A stretch of DNA of 64,000 nt, taken from NCBI RefSeq assembly GCF_007676755.1, contig NZ_VEBK01000004.1, forward strand, positions 1 to 64,000, written 5' to 3'. A program made the translations under genes and the position numbers. Below are positions 1-8,596 of the stretch, piece after piece; the stretch's first letter is position 1; the number at the start of each line of letters is the position of its first letter. The notes beneath the pieces were generated by a model, which did no database searches, was not told the origin of the DNA, and saw only the letters and a list, made by a program, of their open reading frames with translations. This DNA comes from Bacillus sp. FJAT-22090. Lineage in GTDB: Bacteria; Bacillota; Bacilli; Bacillales_A; Planococcaceae.

Positions 1-17
1 TTATTTTAAAACAAAAA

Positions 18-58
18 AGACTGTAGGCAAACTCGAAATTTCGAGTTTGTCTACAGTC
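18..58 (-). terminator. Strong terminator of the GNAT gene
   Basis: Inverted repeat with about 20-nt arms (AGACTGTAG... / ...CTACAGTCT) and one mismatch. Read on the minus strand it is followed by TTTTTTGTTTT, the U-tract of an intrinsic terminator. It serves the acetyltransferase gene whose stop codon is at 88-90. Confidence 0.8.
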
Positions 59-60
59 TG

Positions 61-88
61 AAAGGTGTTGCCTGTTGGCAACACCTTT
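61..88 (+). terminator. Hairpin overlapping the GNAT stop codon
   Basis: Perfect 12-bp stem (AAAGGTGTTGCC / GGCAACACCTTT) with a TGTT loop. The U-rich tail is on the plus strand (TTTTAGTTTTT), so it could end a plus-strand transcript entering from left of the window. It touches the stop codon of the minus-strand gene, so it may also stabilise that mRNA end. Confidence 0.5.
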
Positions 89-1197
89 TAGTTTTTCGTT
101 TTAGCATAAATACAAGTATCTCTTAACGTCTTGCCGTCCGCGGCTAAAGAGTCGTGATGAAGCGTACCTTCTAAAGTATAGGCTAGTCTTGTTGCAACCG
201 AGCGGCTTCTGACATTTTCGCTATCACAACGTATTTCAACTCGATTTGCCTGCAAATCTTCAAACGCAAATTGTGTAATACGCTCCACCGCTTCCGTCAT
301 TAACCCTTTTCCCTCGAACTTCGTATCAATCCAGTAGCCAATCTCAAATTTACGGACATTCCAGTCAATGCGGTGTAAACCTGAAGAACCTACAAACTCT
401 CCTGTTTCTTTTAAAAATAAATGAAGCCTTAAATCTTTTCTTGTAATGAAGTCTGCAACTGCTTGGCGTAAATTTGACACTGTTTGTTCTAAGGTTTGTT
501 TCGCTTGGGCCCAAGGCATCCATTCCTTTAAGGCATCATTCGAGGCAGTAATCGCCTTCCAAAGCACTTCCGCATCTTCTACTTTTGGTGCTCGTATGAT
601 TAAACGCTCTGTATAGAACTCTTCAGTAAAAGTAAAATCCTCTATATTATTCTCCTTCGGATGAAAATCATCATCCCATTTTACTGGAGTCGCAGTTCCT
701 TTTTTAAAATCTTCTCGCGTCATTCCATACGTCACAGCATCATAATAAGAATCTTCTTTAGGAGAAAACCAGGCTTGTCGAAGTTGGGCTTCTTTTACAA
801 AGCCTGCACGTTCAAATGTCTTTCGCATTGCAAAATTATCTTGTCTCGTATGACCTTCTAAACGAATTTTCGCCTCTGGTAATTGAAAAACATATTCCAC
901 TACCATTTTCAATGCCTTTGGACCATATCCTCTGCCTCGTGCACCATCTGCAATTCTCAAGTCAAATAAAGGGATTTCATCCTGTAGATCGTAAATTTTA
1001 ACGATTCCCACTTGTTCACTTTCTTCATTTTCAACCCAGAAAGTTTTTACTTCGTCTGATTGATACCCGCCCTCTTCAATTGTCTTTTCGATAAGCTCTC
1101 TAGCTGGATGAGAATTACCGTGATACGGCCAAGTATTTGTTGTCATAAAGTGGATAAGTTGTTCTTGTTCTTCCATAGTCCATTCAGTAAGCTTCAT
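88..1197 (-). CDS. Double-GNAT N-acetyltransferase (RimJ/RimL type)
   Basis: The protein of 369 residues contains two acetyltransferase domains in tandem. The N-terminal half (about 1-165) has the acetyl-CoA loop GARGRGYGPKALK. The C-terminal half (about 195-360) has a RimJ/RimL-like core (EIGYWIDTKFEGKGLMTEA). GNAT enzymes move an acetyl group from acetyl-CoA to an amine on a protein or small molecule; the substrate here is unknown. The start was set at 1197 because GGAGGG lies 6 nt upstream; a start 18 nt further up has no such site. It ends in a strong terminator, and the next gene upstream (cadA) is only about 20 nt away on the same strand, so read-through from the metal operon is possible. 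Confidence 0.85.
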   Translation of the reverse strand: MKLTEWTMEEQEQLIHFMTTNTWPYHGNSHPARELIEKTIEEGGYQSDEVKTFWVENEESEQVGIVKIYDLQDEIPLFDLRIADGARGRGYGPKALKMVVEYVFQLPEAKIRLEGHTRQDNFAMRKTFERAGFVKEAQLRQAWFSPKEDSYYDAVTYGMTREDFKKGTATPVKWDDDFHPKENNIEDFTFTEEFYTERLIIRAPKVEDAEVLWKAITASNDALKEWMPWAQAKQTLEQTVSNLRQAVADFITRKDLRLHLFLKETGEFVGSSGLHRIDWNVRKFEIGYWIDTKFEGKGLMTEAVERITQFAFEDLQANRVEIRCDSENVRSRSVATRLAYTLEGTLHHDSLAADGKTLRDTCIYAKTKN

Positions 1198-1216
1198 TTT
1201 ATTCCCTCCGAACATG

Positions 1217-3328
1217 TTACATATGCATTTTGCGGCTGAACGATTTTAGTAAACGCAATGAATTTAGCACTACTAGTAATGTCGCCCCCATATCTGCAAA
1301 GATTGCTATCCATAAAGTTAACCACCCTGGAATAATGAGTAGTAGCGCAATTATCTTTAGTCCTAAAGCAAACATAATATTTTCTTTAATAATATGCAAT
1401 GCTTTTCGGCTTAATCTTATTGTATATGGAAGTTTTTCTAAATCATCGGCCATAAGAGCAACATCTGCCGTTTCAAGTGCAGCGTCCGTCCCAGCCCCTC
1501 CCATCGCTATTCCAACTGTTGCTGCCGCAAGAGCCGGCGCATCATTCACGCCATCCCCAACCATTGCAACTGCTCCATACTTTTCTTTTAATGCTTTAAT
1601 AGCTGTTAACTTCTGCTCTGGCATAAGCCCTGCTTCCACGTCTGTCATTCCAAGTTTTGCAGCGATGGCATTTGCAGTGCGGTTATCGTCTCCTGTTAAC
1701 ATTACTGTATGTTTGATACCTGCAGATTTAAGATCTTGGAGCACTTTACTGCTTGTTGAGCGAATTGGGTCTGCTACCGCAATATATCCTTTGTATACTC
1801 CATCTTCCAATGCGAGCATTACTGTATTACCTTCTGACTGTAATTGCTCAACCTGTTCAATTACTAAGCTTGGAATTGACGCTTGAGAAAGAATCCACGC
1901 CACACTACCTACGGACCATTTTCTTTCTCCGATAATACCTTCTGCCCCTTTGCCTGTAATAGACTGAAAATGATTTACTTCTACCGTACTAATATGATCT
2001 TTTGCACCATAATTGACGATTGCCTGTGCTAGCGGATGCTGAGAATATGATTCGATCGACATTATATTTTGGATAAATTCTTTTGTAGATTCAGCTTCCA
2101 CATGTGTTACTTCTGGATATCCTTTTGTTAATGTTCCAGTTTTATCGAAAGCAATAGCCTTCAATCGCCCAATTTCCTCTAAATGGATGCCACCTTTAAT
2201 AAGTACACCTTGCTTTGCTGCATTTCCGATTGCAGTGACGATTGCTACCGGTGTAGAAACGACTAATGCACAAGGGCATCCTACTACCAATACGGCAAGC
2301 CCTTGGTAAATCCAAGTTTGCCAATCTGCTCCGAATAATGGAGGGACGATTGCTACTAAAAATGCGATTGCAATTATAACTGGTGTATAGTATTTAGCAA
2401 ACTTATCAACGAATTTTTGGGACGGTGCTTTTTCAGCCTGTGCTTCTTCTACTAGATGAATAATCTTTGCAATTGTAGTATCTTCCACTCGCTTCGTTAC
2501 TTGAATTTCTAGGAACCCTTCTTCATTTAAAGTACCGGCAAATACATCATCACCAGTCGTTTTAAAGACAGGCACAGCCTCCCCAGTAATCGATGCTTGA
2601 TTTACCGAAGAAGTACCTTTTAGTACAATTCCGTCCATGGCAATTTTTTGACCTGGTTTTACGACTAGAATGTCATTTACTTGTATAAACTCTGTATCGA
2701 CTTCGACTAATCGATCATCTCGTCTAATAGTAGCTGTTGGAGGTGCAATATCCATTAATTGACTGATGGATTGACGGGCTTTATTCATCGAATACGCCTC
2801 TAACGCCTCACTCACGGCAAATAAGAAAACAACGACTGCCCCTTCACGCCACTCACCTATAATGGCTGCACCAATAATTGCAATTGTCATAAGTGTTTTC
2901 ATATCAAAATAAAAGCGAGATAGATTCATCAGCCCACTTTTGAACATTTCATATCCACCAATTCCAATAGAAATGACAAATAATCCTATTGCTATTGGAT
3001 GTGCTTCTTCATATACAAACGAAGCGATAATTCCGATGATTAAAAAGAAGAAGGAAATGAAGGAAACAATGTTTTCTTTGCGTTTGAAAAATGGTACTCT
3101 TTCTTCTTTTCGTTGTTTGACAGGAGCCAATTTAATGCCATCAAATGCGCCAGCCTTCTCAATATCTTCTACTGTTACTTCGCCGATTACCGTTACCTTA
3201 GATGCTCCGAAGTTCACAATTGCTTCTTCTACATTAGGAAGACTTCTTATATTTTTTTCAAATTTCATTGCACAATTGGCACAAGAAAGGTTTTCTAAGC
3301 GGTATTCTTTTTTAACAGCGTTCTCCAT
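1217..3328 (-). CDS. cadA: Cd/Zn/Pb-exporting P1B-type ATPase
   Basis: P-type ATPase of 703 residues that would pump soft divalent metals out of the cell. In order: N-terminal heavy-metal-associated domain with CANC at 16-19, TGEAVP near 248, the intramembrane CPC at 351-353, the phosphorylation motif DKTGTL (Asp395), HP at 431-432, GDGVNDAP at 591-598, and a last membrane helix with DMGATLLVV typical of the Zn/Cd subgroup. The start at 3328 is preceded by GAGGGTG at good spacing; a longer reading from 3373 lacks a site. The gene overlaps the end of cadC by 17 nt, so the two are translationally coupled and regulated by CadC. A copper pump is unlikely because the regulator and last-helix motif are of the Cd/Zn type. 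Confidence 0.95.
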   Translation of the reverse strand: MENAVKKEYRLENLSCANCAMKFEKNIRSLPNVEEAIVNFGASKVTVIGEVTVEDIEKAGAFDGIKLAPVKQRKEERVPFFKRKENIVSFISFFFLIIGIIASFVYEEAHPIAIGLFVISIGIGGYEMFKSGLMNLSRFYFDMKTLMTIAIIGAAIIGEWREGAVVVFLFAVSEALEAYSMNKARQSISQLMDIAPPTATIRRDDRLVEVDTEFIQVNDILVVKPGQKIAMDGIVLKGTSSVNQASITGEAVPVFKTTGDDVFAGTLNEEGFLEIQVTKRVEDTTIAKIIHLVEEAQAEKAPSQKFVDKFAKYYTPVIIAIAFLVAIVPPLFGADWQTWIYQGLAVLVVGCPCALVVSTPVAIVTAIGNAAKQGVLIKGGIHLEEIGRLKAIAFDKTGTLTKGYPEVTHVEAESTKEFIQNIMSIESYSQHPLAQAIVNYGAKDHISTVEVNHFQSITGKGAEGIIGERKWSVGSVAWILSQASIPSLVIEQVEQLQSEGNTVMLALEDGVYKGYIAVADPIRSTSSKVLQDLKSAGIKHTVMLTGDDNRTANAIAAKLGMTDVEAGLMPEQKLTAIKALKEKYGAVAMVGDGVNDAPALAAATVGIAMGGAGTDAALETADVALMADDLEKLPYTIRLSRKALHIIKENIMFALGLKIIALLLIIPGWLTLWIAIFADMGATLLVVLNSLRLLKSFSRKMHM

Positions 3329-3686
3329 CTTTTTCACCCTCTTCCACAGCGTGTTCATACGCGATTTTAACAAGCTCGTTCACATGGTGATCAGCTAATG
3401 AGTAATAAACCAATTTTCCTTTTCTACGAGACTTTGCCAGCGATAAATCTCGTAAGAAACGTAAATGATGGGATGCTGTAGCAGTAGATGAACCAATAAT
3501 TTCACTAACATCACAAACGCATAGCTCTTCTTCTATTGTTAGCGAATACGCAATCTTTAGCCGTGTTTCATCCGCCAAGGCTTTAAATATTTGTGCAACC
3601 TTTGTTACATCGGGTAGCTTCTTTTTTACATAAAAAACCACGTCCCTGTTCACTTCCGTTATTTCACACATATCATTCCTCTGCAT
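3312..3686 (-). CDS. cadC: ArsR-family metal-sensing repressor CadC
   Basis: Winged-helix repressor of 124 residues. ELCVCD (Cys56, Cys58) in the middle helix plus Cys7 near the N-terminus match the Cd/Pb/Zn site of CadC proteins; the second N-terminal cysteine of the plasmid pI258 protein is not present here. DNA recognition lies in SSTATASHHLRFL. Metal binding should release it from the operators at 3697-3780 and switch on cadC-cadA. The listed start has AGGTGGAG just upstream; an ATG at 3671 has GAGG at slightly better spacing, but it would begin the protein at MCEIT and still keep the first cysteine. First gene of a two-gene operon. Confidence 0.93.
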   Translation of the reverse strand: MQRNDMCEITEVNRDVVFYVKKKLPDVTKVAQIFKALADETRLKIAYSLTIEEELCVCDVSEIIGSSTATASHHLRFLRDLSLAKSRRKGKLVYYSLADHHVNELVKIAYEHAVEEGEKDGERC

Positions 3687-3696
3687 TTCTCCACCT

Positions 3697-3780
3697 CATT
3701 CAAATATTCGTTTGATTGTTATCCTCATTATATGTTCGAACTATTCAAATATCAACTTCATTCAAATATTAATTTGAATG
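3697..3780 (-). promoter_or_regulatory. cadC promoter flanked by two CadC operators
   Basis: Minus-strand promoter with TTGATA (3750-3755), a 17-nt spacer and TATAAT (3727-3732). Two ATTCAAAT-type palindromes flank it: a perfect one at 3759-3780 upstream of the -35 and an imperfect one at 3697-3718 just before the ribosome binding site. A further half-site ATTCAAAT overlaps the spacer. The core matches known CadC operators (TCAAATA...TATTTGA). Confidence 0.85.
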
Positions 3781-3800
3781 TTTTTAAAAGCCGCATAAAG

Positions 3801-3832
3801 AAAAACGACCACTTCAACTTGGAAGTGATCGC
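3801..3832 (-). terminator. Terminator of the penicillin-acylase gene
   Basis: Stem CGATCACTTC / GAAGTGGTCG on the minus strand, with a G-U type mismatch, followed by TTTTTC. Confidence 0.8.
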
Positions 3833-3843
3833 TCATTTTGTAC

Positions 3844-6201
3844 CTATTCAGCTTTCAATAGTAATTCATAACCGTTTTCTATTTTTCCATCTATAGTAGT
3901 AGTGTGATATTTTCCCTCAGCCCAGTCCAACACCTGATCGTGATACCAGTCAGATTTTATATGACCACTTTGCCCAGGGCCAACGATATGATAGGCCTCA
4001 TTTAAATTGGCTAAGTCTGCTACAAATCGCCAAGATGCCCCGTGATCCACCCTGCCAGCTTCATCAAATCCTGCCGCTTGAACAGTAATATTGGACCCAC
4101 CAATCGGTACCGATTTTGGATTTAATAAATATGCTAAAACAGGAGAAGCACTAGATAATGGGTGGTCAAATGTGAGCTGATGATAATCTCCCCATTTCCA
4201 TTTCTTTTCGTTCGTCCCAAATCCATCTTCTATATCCGCTATAGCCGTTACAAATGAATCATATACCCATTTGTCTACTCCTCCGTACGCTTCTAACCAA
4301 GTACTTGTTTCATTTTTATATCCTTTTCTCAAGAATTGATCAGAGATATTCCCTTTGCCAGGAAGCATATCATATACGTCTTTTGGCATTTCTTTTTCTA
4401 ATAGCGTTCTCGGTAACTGTTTGATCCACTTATGAAATACTAGTGGTGCCGCCTGTTCTTTATCATCCACTTGATTCCAATCGGTTAATAATGCAATCAC
4501 CTCTTTATATTCGCCGTCATTATCTAACTTTTGAACGGAACCAAGCATATCCTTCAAAAACTCTCTCGCATATAAATTCGTTTGATCCATCTGCAAGTTC
4601 ATCATGTCTTCTTTCGTTAAATCTGACTTGCTTTCAAGTACTTCTGCAATTCGTTCATATCGGTAGGATTGAGCCCAAAAATCAGTAATATGGTATTTAT
4701 ATGAATCGTCCACTACCTGATTATTTGCAGTAGCTATAAAACCTTCTTTCGGGTTCACAACAGTTGGCAACTCATTGTAAGGTACAAATCCTTCCCACTC
4801 ATACTGTGTTGAATCCCCGGGAACTGGTAATTGTCCATCGCCCGATTTACGAATCGGTATACGACCATTCGCTTTATATGCGATTGTTCCATCTTTGGCA
4901 GCAAACACAAAATTTTGTGCAGGTGCATGAAAATCTGTTAATGCAGTTTCAAATTCATCCCAGTTAGACGATTTGTTCATCTTCATGATGGCCTGTAATT
5001 CAAGTGTTGGCTCTAATGCAGTCCACTGCATCGAAAAGAGGGCAGATGCTTCTTCTTCTTTGAACAGAACATCTGAAATAATCGGTCCATGACGAGTGAC
5101 GACTACCTCAAAAGGGACATCCGCCTGTCCTTTCACTTTAATAGGTGTATTGCGTACTTCTGCTTGCTCCCATTTTCCGTCGTATAAAAATTGTGTTCGA
5201 TCGTCTGGGTTTGGTGTTTCAATATATAGGTCTTGTACGTCTGGTCCTACATTTGTCACGCCCCAAGCAACGTCTTCGTTATGACCCAAAATAATTCCTG
5301 GAATTCCGGCAAAGATGACACCGCTTACGTTTTGTTCCGGCGACTCCAAATGCATTTGATACCAAATAGACGGAGTGCTTAACCCTAAATGTGGATCATC
5401 TGCAAGTAAAGGCATTCCACTTTCTGTTTTATCTCCACTTACGACCCAATTATTACTACCATTAAATTCATTTGGTAATACTCCTGCTTCAAAAGAACCA
5501 CTTACGGTTACGGGGCTATTTAAATTAGCCTCAATGATAGAACGAGATTCTTCTGGATAGGTGATAAATAATTCCCTTGCTTTATCTTCTCCAAATTCAG
5601 TTAGTGCCCAGTGCCTAATGGCTAAGGATGACCAGTTACCACCTAAATCATAAGCCATATACTTCCCTATCGTTAACGAATCAATAGGCGTCCACTCTTC
5701 CGGCTCATATCCAAGTAGTTTAAATTCATAACTCAACTTCTTTTCTTTTTTAGCTGTTGCGATAAATTCATTGACTCCCTCTGCATACCACTGCAGTACT
5801 TGTTTTGCTTCCTCGTTATACCCGTCGTACGATTTTTCGGCTGCATCCCGTAAACTAAAAGTTAAGAAAAACTTATCTGTGTTTACTGCGGCCTCTCCAA
5901 CAACTTCTGATAACCTACCACTTGCTTGTCTTCTCGCTAAATCCATTTGGAACAACCTATCCTGTGCTTGTACAAATCCTTGCGCACGATATAGATCTGC
6001 GTCTGACTGTGCCTTGATATGTGGTACACCCTTATCATCACGAACAACCTTCACTTCAGAATCCAACCCATCTAATGTAAGCTCTCCTTTAATAATTGGC
6101 TTTGAATTGGAGAGATACATATTCAATCCAACTACAGCAACAATACATAGCGCAAGCACACTTCCTATTACCCATGCAGCTATTTTCCACCTTTTTCTCA
6201 T
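3844..6201 (-). CDS. Penicillin-acylase family (Ntn) amidohydrolase
   Basis: The 785-residue precursor has an N-terminal membrane helix or uncleaved signal (about 7-30) after MRKRWK. A large extracellular region follows. The family is made as one chain and cut by itself before a serine that becomes the N-terminal nucleophile. Here the expected site is GSNNWVVSG with Ser249, which would give an alpha chain of about 215 residues after the anchor and a beta chain of about 537. Length and order fit penicillin G acylase, acyl-homoserine-lactone acylase and related proteins; substrate cannot be told from sequence. AGGGGG lies 7 nt before the ATG. It is a single gene between two terminators. Confidence 0.9.
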   Translation of the reverse strand: MRKRWKIAAWVIGSVLALCIVAVVGLNMYLSNSKPIIKGELTLDGLDSEVKVVRDDKGVPHIKAQSDADLYRAQGFVQAQDRLFQMDLARRQASGRLSEVVGEAAVNTDKFFLTFSLRDAAEKSYDGYNEEAKQVLQWYAEGVNEFIATAKKEKKLSYEFKLLGYEPEEWTPIDSLTIGKYMAYDLGGNWSSLAIRHWALTEFGEDKARELFITYPEESRSIIEANLNSPVTVSGSFEAGVLPNEFNGSNNWVVSGDKTESGMPLLADDPHLGLSTPSIWYQMHLESPEQNVSGVIFAGIPGIILGHNEDVAWGVTNVGPDVQDLYIETPNPDDRTQFLYDGKWEQAEVRNTPIKVKGQADVPFEVVVTRHGPIISDVLFKEEEASALFSMQWTALEPTLELQAIMKMNKSSNWDEFETALTDFHAPAQNFVFAAKDGTIAYKANGRIPIRKSGDGQLPVPGDSTQYEWEGFVPYNELPTVVNPKEGFIATANNQVVDDSYKYHITDFWAQSYRYERIAEVLESKSDLTKEDMMNLQMDQTNLYAREFLKDMLGSVQKLDNDGEYKEVIALLTDWNQVDDKEQAAPLVFHKWIKQLPRTLLEKEMPKDVYDMLPGKGNISDQFLRKGYKNETSTWLEAYGGVDKWVYDSFVTAIADIEDGFGTNEKKWKWGDYHQLTFDHPLSSASPVLAYLLNPKSVPIGGSNITVQAAGFDEAGRVDHGASWRFVADLANLNEAYHIVGPGQSGHIKSDWYHDQVLDWAEGKYHTTTIDGKIENGYELLLKAE

Positions 6202-6265
6202 CTACATACCCCCTAGTAATCCTCTACATTATTCGACACTTCTATAAAATCACCTTTAAGTACGC

Positions 6266-6297
6266 AAAAATGCCTATGAATATATATATTCATAGGC
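6266..6297 (-). terminator. Terminator of murB
   Basis: Perfect 26-nt palindrome at 6272-6297 (GCCTATGAAT... ...ATTCATAGGC), followed on the minus strand by ATTTTTGCG. Confidence 0.75.
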
Positions 6298-6311
6298 CAG
6301 GATTTATATTA

Positions 6312-7226
6312 TTATTTGTTTTCGCCGACTATTTTTACTTCTAATTCAAGTTCGATACCAAAATTTTCTTTTACCGTATTTTTTACCATTTCAATGGTAC
6401 TAATATAATCGGTAGCCGTTGCGTTGTTTTTATTTACAATAAAACCTGCATGCTTTGTTGAAACTTCCGCTCCTCCAAAACCTTTTCCTTGTAGTCCGCT
6501 ATCTTGAATAAGTTTTCCTGCGAAATAACCAGGTGGACGTTTGAATACACTACCTGCTGAAGGATATTCGAGTGGCTGTTTGGATTCGCGTTGAAACGTC
6601 AAATCTGCAATTTTAGCATCGATTTCTTCCTGTTTTCCAGGAGACAATTCAAACTCAGCAGATAATACATAATATCCTTTTTTGGTAATAATACTTTTGC
6701 GGTAGCCTAGTTCGAGCTCATCTTTGGAAAGGATTAGCTTTTCTCCATCTGGCGTAAGAACGGTCGTTTGGACGATCACGTCTTGAATCTCCCCACCATA
6801 AGCACCTGCATTCATCGCCATTGCACCCCCAATCGAACCTGGGATCCCACAAGCGAACTCTAAGCCCGACAACGTATGACTTGCAACTGCTCTTGAAACA
6901 TCGATAATATCTGCTCCACTCTCAGCAATCACTCTGTTTCCGTTTATCGTAATTTTGTTCAACTTTTCCAAACGAAGGACAATACCACGAACTCCCCCAT
7001 CTCGAACAACCATATTAGAACCATTTCCTAGTAGCAATAATGGGATATGATTTTTATAAGCATACTGAACTGTAAATGCAACTTCGTCTTCTGTTTCTGG
7101 TGTCACAAATATATCTGCCACACCACCCATTCTTGTCATTGTATGCACATTCAGTGCCTCATCTATTTTTACATTTTTCGGATCTAGCTTTGTAATTAAA
7201 TCTTGAAACCATTGTTGTTTAGCCAA
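6312..7226 (-). CDS. murB: UDP-N-acetylenolpyruvoylglucosamine reductase
   Basis: FAD- and NADPH-dependent enzyme of 304 residues for the second committed step of peptidoglycan precursor synthesis, giving UDP-N-acetylmuramate. FAD-binding segments are GNGSNMVV (68-75) and GIPGSIGGAMAMNAGAYGG (127-145). The catalytic serine is in AGSVFKRP (Ser226), with YRK at 175-177. The organisation matches the shorter type II MurB of Gram-positive bacteria. The start is TTG at 7226; AAGGA is about 11 nt upstream, somewhat long, and no better in-frame start is seen. Monocistronic with its own terminator. Confidence 0.95.
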   Translation of the reverse strand: MAKQQWFQDLITKLDPKNVKIDEALNVHTMTRMGGVADIFVTPETEDEVAFTVQYAYKNHIPLLLLGNGSNMVVRDGGVRGIVLRLEKLNKITINGNRVIAESGADIIDVSRAVASHTLSGLEFACGIPGSIGGAMAMNAGAYGGEIQDVIVQTTVLTPDGEKLILSKDELELGYRKSIITKKGYYVLSAEFELSPGKQEEIDAKIADLTFQRESKQPLEYPSAGSVFKRPPGYFAGKLIQDSGLQGKGFGGAEVSTKHAGFIVNKNNATATDYISTIEMVKNTVKENFGIELELEVKIVGENK

Positions 7227-7305
7227 AAAGAGACAATCCTTTCTTCATTAACCTTTCATCCTTACATAGTATGCGTTCTTGCACTTAATTTTTCAAGGAA
7301 AATTG

Positions 7306-7611
7306 TTAGAACCATTCTTTCGACCAAGATTCAATTCCATCAATTACGTCTTTTAGCGCATACCCTTTGTCAGTTAAGTTATATTCTACTCGGATCGGAA
7401 CTTCTGAAAAAACGGTTCTTTCTACTAAGCCTTCTTTTTCTAGCTCTTTTAAACGCTCTGAAAGTAATCGTCCACTTATCGGTAGAGACGACTCAATTTC
7501 ATTAAATCGTTTCGCTCCATCTATTAGTTGAAAAATAATTAACGCGGTCCATCTTTTTCCAAGCAACTCCATTGCCTTCGCTAAACGTGGACATAATAAT
7601 GTTTCTTTCAT
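7306..7611 (-). CDS. HxlR/DUF24-family redox regulator (CatR/YodB-like)
   Basis: Winged-helix DNA-binding protein of 101 residues. With the start at 7611, chosen because GAGGTG sits 6 nt upstream (a GTG at 7620 overlaps that site), cysteine falls at position 7 in KETLLCPRL. B. subtilis CatR and YodB carry a conserved Cys7 or Cys6 in the same place and use it to sense quinones, diamide or hypochlorite. Two TTAC-N5-GTAA palindromes, the site type described for CatR, lie just upstream. Its likely targets are itself and the divergent yceI-family gene. Which of the paralogous regulators it is cannot be decided here. Confidence 0.85.
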   Translation of the reverse strand: MKETLLCPRLAKAMELLGKRWTALIIFQLIDGAKRFNEIESSLPISGRLLSERLKELEKEGLVERTVFSEVPIRVEYNLTDKGYALKDVIDGIESWSKEWF

Positions 7612-7634
7612 CTGATTCACCTCAATTACGTCCT

Positions 7635-7663
7635 ATTATACGCCTATATTTTTTTTTTGTAAA
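7635..7663 (-). promoter_or_regulatory. Promoter of the HxlR-family gene
   Basis: TTTACA (7658-7663), a 17-nt spacer and TATAAT (7635-7640) on the minus strand, about 24 nt upstream of the ATG. Confidence 0.7.
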
Positions 7664-7676
7664 ACAAGGTAATTTA

Positions 7677-7728
7677 ATTACTTGACGTAATCTAGGTATT
7701 ATTTTAAAGTTAGTTACATAAAGTAACT
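7677..7728. promoter_or_regulatory. Two TTAC-N5-GTAA operators between hxlR and yceI
   Basis: ATTAC-TTGAC-GTAAT at 7677-7691 and AGTTAC-ATAAA-GTAACT at 7712-7728, 36 bp apart. The first overlaps TTGACG (7682-7687), the -35 of a possible plus-strand promoter with TAAAGT at 7705-7710; the second lies just after that -10. The pattern equals the site reported for B. subtilis CatR. The regulator encoded at 7306-7611 is the obvious candidate to bind. Confidence 0.7.
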
Positions 7729-7733
7729 TCAGA

Positions 7734-7758
7734 GTTTAAATGTATCTGAATAGGGTAA
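7734..7758 (+). promoter_or_regulatory. Sigma-B type promoter of the yceI-family gene
   Basis: GTTTAA (7734-7739), 13-nt spacer, GGGTAA (7753-7758). This fits the general-stress sigma-B consensus GTTTAA-N12-14-GGGWAW. It would give a leader of about 100 nt. Confidence 0.6.
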
Positions 7759-7800
7759 TATAAGTTGCTTGGATTTTCATTTGTTTCGAAATAAAACATC

Positions 7801-7829
7801 TTGATTTCAAGACAAATATGTTATATACT
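7801..7829 (+). promoter_or_regulatory. Sigma-A promoter of the yceI-family gene
   Basis: TTGATT (7801-7806), 17-nt spacer, TATACT (7824-7829), 39 nt before the ATG. Confidence 0.7.
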
Positions 7830-7867
7830 AAAAAAAAAACAAACATACTTTTAGGAGGAAATTAAAA

Positions 7868-8395
7868 ATGACAAAATTTAATCTTGACGCTGCACATTCT
7901 AGTATCGATTTTTCCGTAAAACACATGATGGTTTCAAAAGTAAAAGGTTCTTTCACTAACTTCTCTGCTGACTTAGAAGGGAATGCAGAAGATTTAACAG
8001 GTGCAACAATCAGTTTTGACATCGATGTAAACTCGGTTACTACAAATAACGAAGATCGTGATAACCATTTACGTTCTGCTGACTTCTTTGATACAGAAAA
8101 ATACCCGAATATTAAGTTTGTCGCAACTGACATCAAAAAAACTGATGACGGCGAATATGATGTAACAGGTGATATTACAATTAAAGACGTGACAAAACCA
8201 GTTACTTTCAAAGCTGAATACGGCGGAAAAGGTACTAACCCATGGGGTGTTGAAGTTGTAGCATTCTCTGCTGATGCAAAACTTAACCGTAAAGACTTTG
8301 GATTAGTATGGAACCAAGCACTAGAAACTGGCGGAGTACTTGTTGGCGAAGACATCAAAATCTCTGTTGAACTTCAACTTAACCCTGCTCAATAA
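7868..8395 (+). CDS. YceI-family polyisoprenoid-binding-like protein
   Basis: A 175-residue protein starting TKFNLDAAHSSIDFSVKHMM, the typical opening of the YceI family, followed by the conserved NEDRDNHLRSADFFDTEKYP. The family folds as a lipocalin-like beta barrel that holds a long isoprenoid (for example a quinone tail). No signal peptide is seen, so this copy should be cytoplasmic. AGGAGG is well placed. It is divergent from the redox-type HxlR regulator and has sigma-A-like and sigma-B-like promoters, suggesting a stress-induced role linked to quinones; that link is inference. The name must not be confused with B. subtilis YceI, which is NiaP. Confidence 0.9.
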   Translation: MTKFNLDAAHSSIDFSVKHMMVSKVKGSFTNFSADLEGNAEDLTGATISFDIDVNSVTTNNEDRDNHLRSADFFDTEKYPNIKFVATDIKKTDDGEYDVTGDITIKDVTKPVTFKAEYGGKGTNPWGVEVVAFSADAKLNRKDFGLVWNQALETGGVLVGEDIKISVELQLNPAQ

Positions 8396-8408
8396 TTTAG
8401 ATTTCTCC

Positions 8409-8440
8409 AAGCTACTCTGGAATTCCAGAGTAGCTTTTTT
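8409..8440 (+). terminator. Terminator of the yceI-family gene
   Basis: Perfect 28-nt palindrome (AAGCTACTCTGG... ...CCAGAGTAGCTT) followed by TTTT. Confidence 0.85.
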
Positions 8441-8596
8441 ATTTGTCAAAGTGTAAAAAACTATTTAGCTATCTATTAAATAAAGAAAACACTTACATTA
8501 CCAATTAAAAAAACTAATATTTCAGAAATATATCACATATATTATATACGTGTTATTATGTGAACAATTCTATATTATCTGAAAGGAATAAAAATT

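Noticed and set aside
8409-8436. Long perfect palindromes (also 6272-6297 and 18-58) as phage or plasmid attachment sites
   Set aside because: Each lies just after a stop codon and is followed by a U-tract on the right strand, so terminators explain them.
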